A program made the translations under genes and the position numbers. A stretch of DNA of 64,000 bases from DATNIB01 sp035604685 (GTDB lineage: Bacteria > Actinomycetota > Acidimicrobiia > Acidimicrobiales > RAAP-2): assembly GCA_035604685.1 (NCBI GenBank), contig DATNIB010000056.1, forward strand, positions 1 through 64,000. Reading direction: 5' to 3'. The notes under the pieces are model-generated. The model did not search any database. It was not told the DNA's origin and saw only the letters and a program-made list of their open reading frames with translations. Below, piece by piece: positions 9,215 through 16,612 of the stretch. Each line of letters starts with the position of its first letter. Position 1 is the stretch's first letter.

Positions 9215-9862
9215 TCAGCTGGGCGGTTGGTAAGCCGGCGCCGCATTTGAGGCCTCGAGACTCACGCGGAGGTCCTCCGTTGTGACCCGCACGCAGGTTG
9301 CGACGACCTCGTCGAAGTACTCGACGAGTGAATGCCTGCCTTCAAGAAGATAGAGACGAATGGCAGTGTCCAACCAGGCTTGCGCTGCCAGTGTTACCGC
9401 GCGGATCTCCAGAGACGACTGCGGTCGGGCGAGGCGATTCTCGAGGGTCCCGACAAGATCCTTCTCAAACTCTCGGACACCTATCGACAACTGCGCATAC
9501 GCGAACCGTGGCTCCGTTTCGAGGACAGTCCGAATCAGAGCGAGGAACTCGCGATCGTAACCCTTCTCGCACAGTTCCCTCATCACGGCATGCAGACTGA
9601 CAATCGCCGGCTCTGATGCTGGTCGATCTCGGAGGCGCTGTACCGCGACCTCGTGCCGAACGACGAGATGGTCGAACAGCATCGCCTCCTTCGTCGGGAA
9701 ATGGTCGAAGACCGTACGTCGACCCACGTCTGCCGCTTCGGCAATTTGGTCGACGGTGGTCTCCGCGTACCCCTGAGCTATGAAGAGTTCGAGAGCCGTT
9801 CTGGCGATGCGGGCTCGCGTCTCTTTGACCTTACGATCTCGAATCGTGTTCTTCGCCACCAC
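9215..9862 (-). CDS. TetR-family transcriptional regulator
   Basis: 215 residues. The N-terminal helix-turn-helix region reads ARIARTALELFIAQGYAETT, VDQIAEAADVGRRTVFDHFP and TKEAMLFDHL, the standard TetR_N pattern. The all-helical C-terminal half is the ligand-binding and dimerisation domain and is not recognisable to a subgroup. The GTG start is at 9862 with AAGAGA upstream. A perfect 11-bp inverted repeat lies 65-102 bp before the start and could be its operator. It sits inside the catabolic gene block, so a local pathway repressor is the natural inference. Confidence 0.88.
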   Translation of the reverse strand: MVAKNTIRDRKVKETRARIARTALELFIAQGYAETTVDQIAEAADVGRRTVFDHFPTKEAMLFDHLVVRHEVAVQRLRDRPASEPAIVSLHAVMRELCEKGYDREFLALIRTVLETEPRFAYAQLSIGVREFEKDLVGTLENRLARPQSSLEIRAVTLAAQAWLDTAIRLYLLEGRHSLVEYFDEVVATCVRVTTEDLRVSLEASNAAPAYQPPS

Positions 9863-9926
9863 ACGGATGCTATCTCTTGAAGCGGAACGATCTTTGGGTG
9901 ATCGCGGGGACTATGGCCTTGGGGTT

Positions 9927-9964
9927 GTCGCGTCTCGAGGTTGACAGATCTAGCGAGACGCGAC
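9927..9964. repeat. Perfect 11-bp inverted repeat, candidate operator
   Basis: GTCGCGTCTCG at 9927-9937 is repeated inverted as CGAGACGCGAC at 9954-9964, with a 16-nt spacer containing TTGACA and AGATCT. It lies upstream of the TetR gene and just downstream of the SnoaL-like gene. No T-run follows on the minus strand, so an operator is favoured over a terminator. Confidence 0.5.
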
Positions 9965-9987
9965 GGTCAAGGGTCTGCCTGATCTGC

Positions 9988-10446
9988 TTAGGGTTCTAGA
10001 TCGTCTCGCGACGTCTCGGTAGACCTTGGTGCCGCTTTAGGTCGGTCCAGCGGGTTGAGGTCGCGCACGAACGCGCTCATGCTGACACCGTCCCTCGTCG
10101 GCCTGTCGGTGTAGACGCGTCCTCGTCGGATCTTGCCATTCTCGACTTCGAGAACGTTCATGTTCGGTACCATTGTCCCGTCAGCATGTTCGACGAGTGC
10201 CTCAAGGTAAATGCGGTTGCCGGCGACTGCCGTCGACACCACCTCGAACCGGGAGTGAGGATTGGTCTCCCAGATCCGCGTCCAGGCCTGCCGATACGTG
10301 TCCAGACCGCGCCAGCTGAGGTCGGGTCGCATCGGGTGGGTCACCTCCACATCGGGGTGCCAACACGAAACCAGCGCTTCGAGATCCTTGTCTGCCTGCG
10401 CCTTCAGGTACCGTCGCAGGACTGTTCTTGCTTGGCCACTAGGCAT
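9988..10446 (-). CDS. SnoaL-like / NTF2-fold polyketide-cyclase-like protein
   Basis: 152 residues of the NTF2-like cone fold. The opening helix VLRRYLKAQADKDLEALVSC, the WHPDVEVTHP strand, and the ending VLEVENGKIRRGRVYTDRP are typical of SnoaL-like proteins. Members include hydratases, isomerases and many uncharacterised small-molecule-binding proteins. It is upstream of the TetR gene on the same strand, separated by a gap with the inverted repeat at 9927-9964. An enzymatic role in the neighbouring catabolic pathway is possible, but the catalytic residues cannot be assigned. Confidence 0.75.
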   Translation of the reverse strand: MPSGQARTVLRRYLKAQADKDLEALVSCWHPDVEVTHPMRPDLSWRGLDTYRQAWTRIWETNPHSRFEVVSTAVAGNRIYLEALVEHADGTMVPNMNVLEVENGKIRRGRVYTDRPTRDGVSMSAFVRDLNPLDRPKAAPRSTETSRDDLEP

Positions 10447-10905
10447 GGTGAGCGCGCTCTCCGTCTGGCATCAGGCAAGCGGTTTGGTCACGGTCATCGG
10501 TCGCCGGGAGCGAGCCGATCGCACAGAAGCACACACCCTGGAGTTGTGGCGGTTCAAGGACGCGCCGGCGAGAGGGGTCGACCTCGGCGAATACCATTCG
10601 CACGATCCTGAGACTAGTGAATGTGCCGATACCGAATCTCGATCAGCTTTAGATCGACCGGGGCAACCGACACCATTCGCTCTGGCCGCTACTACTCGGA
10701 GAAGGTCGAACGCCTCGGTTCTGGAATCGGTGAATGGATCCAGCGCCATTAGGCTGGGGACTCCAGACACCAGTCCGGGCAATGCGAGCGCTACCCGTCG
10801 CATCCTCCTGCAAAGACAGCTGGCGAGCTCGCCGGGGCGCGCGACGATAGACGGCTCGGTTCTGATCAGGCCGCTGCATCTGGACCATCGCCGGCGGAGG
10901 AGCGA
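10447..10905. other. 459-bp gap with a possible SnoaL-like gene remnant
   Basis: No convincing intact gene. On the plus strand, a reading frame from the ATG at 10445 contains VTVIGRRERADRT and TLELWRFKD, followed by EYHSHDP. This resembles the last beta-strands of a SnoaL-like protein, but the rest of the frame shows no similarity. It may be a decayed fragment. The end of the gap carries the promoter and ribosome binding site (CGGAGGAGCGA) of the dehydrogenase at 10906. Confidence 0.3.
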
Positions 10906-11721
10906 ATGATGGGGGTTCCCGATCTGAGCGACAGGCCGCTCGAGGAACTCATCTCGTTGCGTGGCAGGCGGGCAGTCGTGACGGGCGGCGCCCGGGGGCT
11001 TGGCCGCGCGATCGCCCACCGGTTGGCCGAGGCGGGAGCCTCCGTGCTGATCGGCGACATCGACCAGGCCGCAGCCAAGAGGGCCGCGGAGGACGTGGCG
11101 AGCAGCTTCGGAGTCAGCGCATCTTCGATTGCTCTCGATGTTTCCGAATCGGCATCGGTCAGCGCCGCGGCCGATGCCGCCGTGGCCAGGCTGGGTGGCA
11201 TCGATGTCTGGGTCAACAATGCCGGCATTTTCCCGTCGGTGCCGTTGCTCCACATGACCGACGACGATTGGGACCGGGTGCTGAAGGTCAACCTCCGCGG
11301 GACCTTCGTGGGATGCCGGGAAGCGGCGCGCCGGATGATCTCCGCCGGCGGGGGTGGCGTCATTATCAACATCTCCTCGGTCGCCGGGTTTCGGGGACGA
11401 AGCGCCGGGGTCGCCCACTACGTCGCGTCGAAGCACGGAGTAATCGGACTGACCCGCCAGGTCGCGGTCGAACTGGCGGAACACGGGATCAGGGTCCTCG
11501 CCGTCTCTCCGACCACGATCATCACACCTGGAGTGGAATCGGCCATGAGTGGCGCCCCAACCCATTCGCCCCCGGATCTGGAAGAAGCCCTGACCCGTCC
11601 CCTCGGGCGCGCTGGGCGACCCGACGACGTGGCACGCGTGGTCCTCTTCTGCGCCAGCGATCTTTCGATGTTCATGACCGGGAGCAGCCTGCTGGTCGAC
11701 GCCGGAGAACTGGCCCGCTGA
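10906..11721 (+). CDS. Short-chain dehydrogenase/reductase (SDR) 1
   Basis: 271 residues with the classical SDR elements: cofactor loop TGGARGLG, NNAG, the catalytic Ser in NISSVAG, and the YVASK active-site Tyr/Lys pair. An acidic residue ending the second beta-strand (IGDID) predicts NAD rather than NADP use. The tandem ATG start is preceded by CGGAGGAGCGA. SDRs of this kind oxidise secondary alcohols or reduce ketones. It is convergent with SDR 2 and lies among P450 and hydrolase genes, so oxidation of a P450-generated alcohol is a reasonable inference. Confidence 0.9.
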   Translation: MMGVPDLSDRPLEELISLRGRRAVVTGGARGLGRAIAHRLAEAGASVLIGDIDQAAAKRAAEDVASSFGVSASSIALDVSESASVSAAADAAVARLGGIDVWVNNAGIFPSVPLLHMTDDDWDRVLKVNLRGTFVGCREAARRMISAGGGGVIINISSVAGFRGRSAGVAHYVASKHGVIGLTRQVAVELAEHGIRVLAVSPTTIITPGVESAMSGAPTHSPPDLEEALTRPLGRAGRPDDVARVVLFCASDLSMFMTGSSLLVDAGELAR

Positions 11722-11846
11722 GCTAGGCAGGGGCAACACGGGGGAGTGCCTGGGAGGTGAGCCGGACGATTGGACGGCTTGGATCCTGAGGTGACGAAAA
11801 TTCGAGGGTCCGTGACCGCGTCGATCGCAGTTCTGCGCGCGCCGGG

Positions 11847-12689
11847 TTAGGTCGTGGGTTCGGCAACCTCCCGTACGTGCTGTGCCATCGACAGGGGGGT
11901 AACGGATGTCACACCACCGTCAACAGCGAGCGTCACGCCAGTAATCCAGCGTGCCTCATCGCCCGCCAGGAAGGCCGCGGCAAACGCGACGTCCCAGGCG
12001 GTTCCCTCGGCGCCGAGCAGATTCGATGTGGCGGCAAGCTGTCGACGGAACTCCGCCTGGGGCGTCTCACCGAGGACCGAGTACAGCAGTGGCGTGGTGA
12101 TGTGGCCGGGGACGACCGCGTTGACCCGGATCCCCTGGCGACCATGCGAGTAGGCCATGTCCACCGTCATGGCGTGGATGCCGCCTTTGGCGGCGGAGTA
12201 TCCGAGATAACCGGTGCCCCGCCAGCCCGAAATCGACCCGATGTTGACAATCGCGCCAGAGCGCTTCTTCTCCATTACTGGCAGGGTGTACTTGGATGAC
12301 AAGAAGGCCGCGCGCAAGCTGATGTCGAGCACCCAGTCCCAGTCGACCTCGCTCGTGTTGATGGCGTTCCCATAGATGGCGGCCCCGAGGTTGTTGACAA
12401 GGATGTCCACCGTGCCGAAGGCGTGCACCGCCGCCCGCACCATGGCCTCGCAGTCGGGGGCCTTGGTCATGTCGCCGGCGAAAACCGTGGCCGTGCCGCC
12501 TTCTCGCTCGATGACATGTTGCGTTTCTTCAGCCCGCTCGGGGTGGACATCGGCGAGGAGCAGGGCGGCCCCTTCACGGGCCAGCACAATCGCGGTGGCT
12601 TTGCCGGTCCCGACCCCCGGACCGGGTGTGGATCCGGCGCCCGTGACGATGGCCACCTTGCCCTCGACCCGTCCTCGACGCTCAACCAT
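11847..12689 (-). CDS. Short-chain dehydrogenase/reductase (SDR) 2
   Basis: 280 residues. It has an expanded cofactor loop, TGAGSTPGPGVGTG, found in a subgroup of actinobacterial SDRs. It also shows NNLGA in place of NNAG, the catalytic Ser in NIGSISG, and YSAAK. An Asp ends the second beta-strand (LLADVHP), predicting NAD(H). The ATG has GAGGGACG directly upstream. The C-terminal tail after the WITG-V-DGG block is about 20 residues longer than usual. It converges with SDR 1 and follows the cupin gene on the same strand (68-bp gap). It is probably part of the local catabolic pathway; the substrate is unknown. Confidence 0.9.
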   Translation of the reverse strand: MVERRGRVEGKVAIVTGAGSTPGPGVGTGKATAIVLAREGAALLLADVHPERAEETQHVIEREGGTATVFAGDMTKAPDCEAMVRAAVHAFGTVDILVNNLGAAIYGNAINTSEVDWDWVLDISLRAAFLSSKYTLPVMEKKRSGAIVNIGSISGWRGTGYLGYSAAKGGIHAMTVDMAYSHGRQGIRVNAVVPGHITTPLLYSVLGETPQAEFRRQLAATSNLLGAEGTAWDVAFAAAFLAGDEARWITGVTLAVDGGVTSVTPLSMAQHVREVAEPTT

Positions 12690-12757
12690 CGTCCCTCACA
12701 CCATTCCGGTTCTGGCTATGGGTGGGGTGTAGCCGGCCTCCGGAGAGAACAGTCCGA

Positions 12758-13309
12758 TCAGCGCGCTTCGGCGGTCGCGCGGTACAGGGGACCAGCGGTG
12801 ATCGTCTTCCAGGCGTCGGCGTTTTCGCGGACCGCCTCTTTCGCTTCCTCAAGTCGACCGTCGGGATTGTCGGTATAGATGACGGTGACGGAGTCGGCGC
12901 GGAGCATCTCGAGGACCTCAACTCCCTCCGGTCCGGCTGTGTAGTAGTACGGCGTTCCGGCCGGTACAGAGAAGCAGTCTCCGGGACGCAATGTCTCGGC
13001 GCCCATGAAGCCCACAGCCGATCCAGAGATGACGACGTACAAGCTGTCGACGTCGTGCTTGTGCCGAAAGAGCGGGAAGTTCGGCTTGAAGAAGAGATAG
13101 ACGATCGACATACCGCCTTCGTCCGGGGTTTGGTGCACCAAGAGGCGGCTTATCGAACAATCGGTTTCGGCCAGCCTGGTTGCGACCTCTCGAAGCTCCT
13201 CATTTGTGCCGAAATCGCTGGTGGCAACACCGCTCGCGTGAAGTTCAGGGGCGTCGTTAGCGCGATGGATCCGTATCCCACGCTTGGTACCTTCGGACGC
13301 GAGGGTCAT
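12758..13309 (-). CDS. Cupin-domain protein
   Basis: 183 residues with a single cupin barrel. The motif-1 region is FRHKHDVDSLYVVISGSAVG and motif 2 is LRPGDCFSVPAGTPYYY. Motif 1 retains two His separated by one residue (HKH) and a downstream acidic residue, compatible with a metal site. It might act as a dioxygenase or isomerase, or as a non-enzymatic ligand sensor. It lies upstream of SDR 2 on the same strand. The ATG follows AAAGGCGCAACC. Function within the catabolic cluster is unproven. Confidence 0.8.
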   Translation of the reverse strand: MTLASEGTKRGIRIHRANDAPELHASGVATSDFGTNEELREVATRLAETDCSISRLLVHQTPDEGGMSIVYLFFKPNFPLFRHKHDVDSLYVVISGSAVGFMGAETLRPGDCFSVPAGTPYYYTAGPEGVEVLEMLRADSVTVIYTDNPDGRLEEAKEAVRENADAWKTITAGPLYRATAEAR

Positions 13310-13589
13310 GGTTGCGCCTTTCTGTCCTCACACTCAGCGGACGGCTGAGCGATTGCAAGATACGTCCAGAGTGCAGCTGAGTCAATGAGTCGACGGAGGC
13401 GATGCAGGCACCCTTCGCCACGCCAAAGTTGGTCTGACTTTGTCCGCACACCAGCCGAGGACTGGTCAGTGACAACGGCATGAATGGACCAACTCGGAGG
13501 TTCGGACTCCCGATCGGGAGAACGACGACTCCTTCAAGAGCGAGTCGCGTCCCCGTCGGTTCGATTGCTTGGCACGGTCGGCCGGCGTG
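13310..13589. other. Non-coding or decayed stretch
   Basis: 280 bp between the cupin start and the recognisable end of the EAL pseudogene. No supported gene was found. It includes the cupin promoter region and probably further decayed sequence beyond the EAL fragment. Confidence 0.4.
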
Positions 13590-14214
13590 GTTCGTTTCGA
13601 GCGTGTCGGGGTCGAGGGGCCGGGCAACGCTTTCGGCTCGGAGGTGATCCATCTCTTCGGTGGTCTCGGCCCCTGCGGCCAGCGTCTTCAGGCCGAGGTC
13701 TCGACCCAATTGCACCAGGGTACCGATGAGGGCCTTGGATTCGGGTGAGGTGGTGATCGCGTTGGTGAACATGCTTTCGATCTTGATGCAGTCGACCGGG
13801 AACTGTCGGAGATAAGCGAGGGAGGAGTAACCCGGTGCCGAAGTCGTCAATCGCGATCTTGACGCCCAGGTTCTTCATGGCCTGGAGCCGCCGGGCAGTC
13901 GATTCGGTATTCCGCATCAGGGCGGTCTCGGTCACTTCGATGATCAAGGTCGTCGGATCGAGACCACTGATCCGAAGGGCGTCGCGGACAATGTCGACGA
14001 TGGTGTCGTCGTCGAGTTGGCGGCCAGAGACGTTGACCGAGACGTCGAGGGTGTCGCCCCGGGCGTGCCAGGTGGCCATCTGTTGGCAGGCCTCACCGAG
14101 CACCCAGCGACCGACTTCGCGGATCCGACCACTCTGCTCGAGGATCGGGATGAACTCGTCAGGCTGTATGAGCCCCAAGGTGGGGTGTTCCAAGTGCAGC
14201 AGTGCCTCCAGTTT
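13590..14214 (-). pseudogene. Broken EAL-domain phosphodiesterase (truncated and frameshifted)
   Basis: Two minus-strand frames together spell an EAL domain. The first runs from KLEALLHLEHPTLGLIQPDE through SVNVSGRQL and IEVTETALM to IAIDDFGTG. The second continues with YSSLAYLRQFPVDCIKIESM to LGLKTLAAGAETTEEMDHL and RPLDPDTLETN. The join needs removal of one T (position 13829 or 13830), so there is a single-base insertion. The usual AEGVET is AAGAET, losing the catalytic Glu, and the D-x-AQGF block before RPLD is deleted. The N-terminus before EAL is missing, ending near the SOS promoter. The gene is dead as a phosphodiesterase. Confidence 0.85.
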
Positions 14215-14290
14215 CGGTGCAGATTCGTTCCTGTACCGAACCACCCCTCCCTGAGGACTCTGGCGCAAAGCCTTTCTCCCAATTGGAAAG

Positions 14291-14304
14291 CGAACAAGTG
14301 TTCG
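14291..14304 (+). promoter_or_regulatory. LexA-binding SOS box
   Basis: CGAACAAGTGTTCG matches the Gram-positive/mycobacterial SOS consensus CGAACRNRYGTTYG at every position. It lies immediately upstream of the -10 element of the imuA'-imuB-dnaE2 operon, so bound LexA would block the promoter. Confidence 0.92.
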
Positions 14305-14305
14305 C

Positions 14306-14311
14306 TACGAT
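14306..14311 (+). promoter_or_regulatory. -10 element of imuA' (leaderless)
   Basis: TACGAT fits TANNNT, begins one base after the SOS box and is 7 nt before the GTG start, placing the transcription start at or next to the start codon. Confidence 0.65.
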
Positions 14312-14318
14312 CGGAAGC

Positions 14319-15062
14319 GTGGGTGGACCCCGCTCCTCGCCGGTGGTCGTCGGTCCGGTCTCGGGACTGACCGGCCCGCCCGCGCTCCCCGTGGCCGCGC
14401 CCCTGCGGGGCCTGTTCCCGGACGCGGGGCTCCGTCGGGGCAGCGTGGTGGCGGTGACCCCGGGTGCGGGGGCGACCGCGTTGGTGCTGGCCCTCCTGGC
14501 GGCACCGCTGGCGGCTGGGTCGTGGGCCGCGGTCGTCGGGTTGGAGGCCCTCGGCCTCGAGGCGGCCGCCGGGTTGGGGGTGCGTCTCGACCGGCTCGCC
14601 GTCGTGCCCGAGCCGGGGACGAACTGGTCGGGCGTGACCTCGGCGCTGCTCGACGCGCTGGACATGGTGGTGGTCGCGCCGCCGCCGCGGTGTCGGCCGA
14701 CAGAGGCGCGCCGCCTCGTCGCGCGGACCCGCCAGCGCGCCGCCGTGCTGGTGGTCGCGGGTCTCGAGCGCTCGGGGAACGCGGAGGGCTGGTCCGAGCC
14801 ACCCGACGTGGAGCTGGCGACCGAGGTGGTGCGATGGGAGGGCCTCGGCACCGGCCACGGGACGTTGCGGTGCCGACAGGTGCTGGTTACGAGCGGGGGC
14901 CGACGCGGCGCCGACCGCCGACTCGAGGCGCTCGTGTGGCTGCCCGGCCCCGAGGGCCAGCTGGTCGGGACCGCGCGCGAGGCGAGGACGGCCGACGAGG
15001 GGATCCAAGGCCCCTCGCGCGTCGAGCCCATCCCATCGGCGGGGATGACGCGGGCGGGGTAG
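14319..15062 (+). CDS. imuA': ImuA'-like SOS mutagenesis protein
   Basis: 247 residues, starting at a GTG that follows the SOS box and -10 element. The fold is RecA-like in outline, but the P-loop region reads TPGAGATALVLALLAA and lacks the Lys of a true Walker A. This agrees with actinobacterial ImuA', a RecA-related accessory protein that joins ImuB and DnaE2 in translesion synthesis. The first 10-20 residues are poorly conserved, so the start rests on the promoter. Its TAG stop shares one base with the GTG of imuB, implying translational coupling. Identification rests mainly on gene order and weak similarity. Confidence 0.8.
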   Translation: MGGPRSSPVVVGPVSGLTGPPALPVAAPLRGLFPDAGLRRGSVVAVTPGAGATALVLALLAAPLAAGSWAAVVGLEALGLEAAAGLGVRLDRLAVVPEPGTNWSGVTSALLDALDMVVVAPPPRCRPTEARRLVARTRQRAAVLVVAGLERSGNAEGWSEPPDVELATEVVRWEGLGTGHGTLRCRQVLVTSGGRRGADRRLEALVWLPGPEGQLVGTAREARTADEGIQGPSRVEPIPSAGMTRAG

Positions 15063-16612
15063 TGCTCGTGCGCACGCTGGCGGTGTGGTGCCCGGACTGG
15101 CCGGTGACGGCGTGGGGGGCGACGCCGTGCGACCCCGTCGCGGTGCTGGAGGCCGGGCGAGTGGCCGCCTGTTCCGCCGCGGCCCGCGAGGTCGGCGTCG
15201 CGATCGGCCTGCGACGCCGGGAGGCGGAGAGCCGCTGCCCCGGGCTCGTCCTCTTCGACCGGGAGCCGCCGCGCGAGGCGCGTTGCTTCGAGCCGCTCGT
15301 GGCGGCCGTCGCCGAGATCACCCCGGCGGTCGAGGTGGTCCGGCCGGGGCTCTGCGTGCTCGACGCGCGGGGCCCCGCCCGCTACTTCGGCGGCGAAGCG
15401 GCGCTGTGCTCGACGGTGCGCCGGGCCGCCGCCGCCGCACTGCAGCCGGTGCCCGGGTCCGAGCCCCTCCTCGACGCGGTGGGCATCGGGGTGGCCGACG
15501 GGATCTTCGCCGCCACGCTGGCCGCGCGCCGGGGCGTGATCGTCGCGCGGACCCAGACGGCGGCGTTCCTCGCCCCCTTCCCCCTCTCGGTGCTGGGACG
15601 CCCCGAGCTGGCCGACCTGCTCGGCCGGTTGGGCATCGACTCGCTGGGGGCGTTCGCCGCGCTGGCCGCCTCGGCGGTGCTGGCGCGCTTTGGCCCGGAC
15701 GCCGCCGCTGCGCACCGGTTGGCTTCCGGGCGCGAGGAGCGCCCGGTGCGTCCCTCGGCCCTCCCCGAGGACCTCTGCGCGCAGGTCGAGCTCGATCCGG
15801 CCGCCGACCGGGTGGACCGGGCGCTCTTCGCCGCGCGGACCTGCGCCGACGACCTGGCGTGCCAGTTGGCAGCGCGCGGACTGGTGTGCACGCTGCTGCG
15901 GATCGAAGCGATGACCGAGCACGGGGAGGAGTTGGCCCGGATCTGGCGGGGCGAGGAGGAGCTCGGCGTCGACGCCATGGTCGAGCGGTTGCGCTGGCAG
16001 CTCGACGGGTGGTTGGCGGGGACCGCCGCCCATGTCCCGACGGGGGGGATCGCGCTCGTGCGCTTGCGTGCCGAAGAGGTGGTCCGCCGGGGGGGCCGCC
16101 AGCTCGGGCTGTGGGGTGCCGTGTCCGAGGCCGACCGCCGGGCGACCCGCGGGCTCGACCGGCTGCGGGGGATGCTCGGCCCCGCCGCGGTGTTCTCCGG
16201 GAGGCTGGAGGGTGGCCGGGCGCCGGGGGACCGGGTTCGGTTCGTGCCCTGGGGGGAGGAGCCCTCCGATGCCCCCGACGACGACCCGCCCTGGCCGGGC
16301 CGCCATCCCCGGCCCGCACCAGCACTGGTGCACCCCGAGCCCCTGGCGGCCGAGGTGACCGGCTCGGGCGGGGAGCCCGTTCGCGTGAGCGCCCGCGGTC
16401 GGCTCAGTGCGGTGCCGGAGCGCCTGGCGGTCGGCGGCGGTCCGTGCACCGCGGTGGTCGCGTGGGCCGGGCCGTGGTTGTCCGACGAACGGTGGTGGGA
16501 CCTGGGGGCGCGCCGTCGGCGGGCACGCTTCCAGCTGCTCGGTGCCGACCAGCGCGCGTATCTCTGCTCGGTGGAGCGCAGCCGTTGGTGGGTGGAAGCC
16601 ACCTATGACTGA
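15062..16612 (+). CDS. imuB: ImuB, catalytically inactive Y-family polymerase homologue
   Basis: 516 residues. The N-terminus (RTLAVWCPDWPV) aligns with Y-family polymerases but lacks the acidic metal ligands of the DMDAFFASVE-type motif, as in all ImuB proteins. ImuB is the hub of the mutasome: it contacts the beta clamp, ImuA' and DnaE2. The clamp-binding motif QLGLWG is visible at about residues 347-352, closely matching QLPLWG of the mycobacterial protein. The start GTG overlaps the imuA' stop (TAGTG). The 3' end overlaps dnaE2 by 8 bp (ATGACTGA). Confidence 0.9.
   Translation: MLVRTLAVWCPDWPVTAWGATPCDPVAVLEAGRVAACSAAAREVGVAIGLRRREAESRCPGLVLFDREPPREARCFEPLVAAVAEITPAVEVVRPGLCVLDARGPARYFGGEAALCSTVRRAAAAALQPVPGSEPLLDAVGIGVADGIFAATLAARRGVIVARTQTAAFLAPFPLSVLGRPELADLLGRLGIDSLGAFAALAASAVLARFGPDAAAAHRLASGREERPVRPSALPEDLCAQVELDPAADRVDRALFAARTCADDLACQLAARGLVCTLLRIEAMTEHGEELARIWRGEEELGVDAMVERLRWQLDGWLAGTAAHVPTGGIALVRLRAEEVVRRGGRQLGLWGAVSEADRRATRGLDRLRGMLGPAAVFSGRLEGGRAPGDRVRFVPWGEEPSDAPDDDPPWPGRHPRPAPALVHPEPLAAEVTGSGGEPVRVSARGRLSAVPERLAVGGGPCTAVVAWAGPWLSDERWWDLGARRRRARFQLLGADQRAYLCSVERSRWWVEATYD

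Noticed and set aside
10471..11739. 422-codon minus-strand frame opposite SDR 1
   Set aside because: No domain similarity; SDR 1 on the plus strand has all catalytic motifs and a good ribosome binding site.
14159..16333. 724-codon minus-strand frame across imuA' and imuB
   Set aside because: Compositionally an antisense shadow; it would cross the SOS promoter and two well-supported genes.
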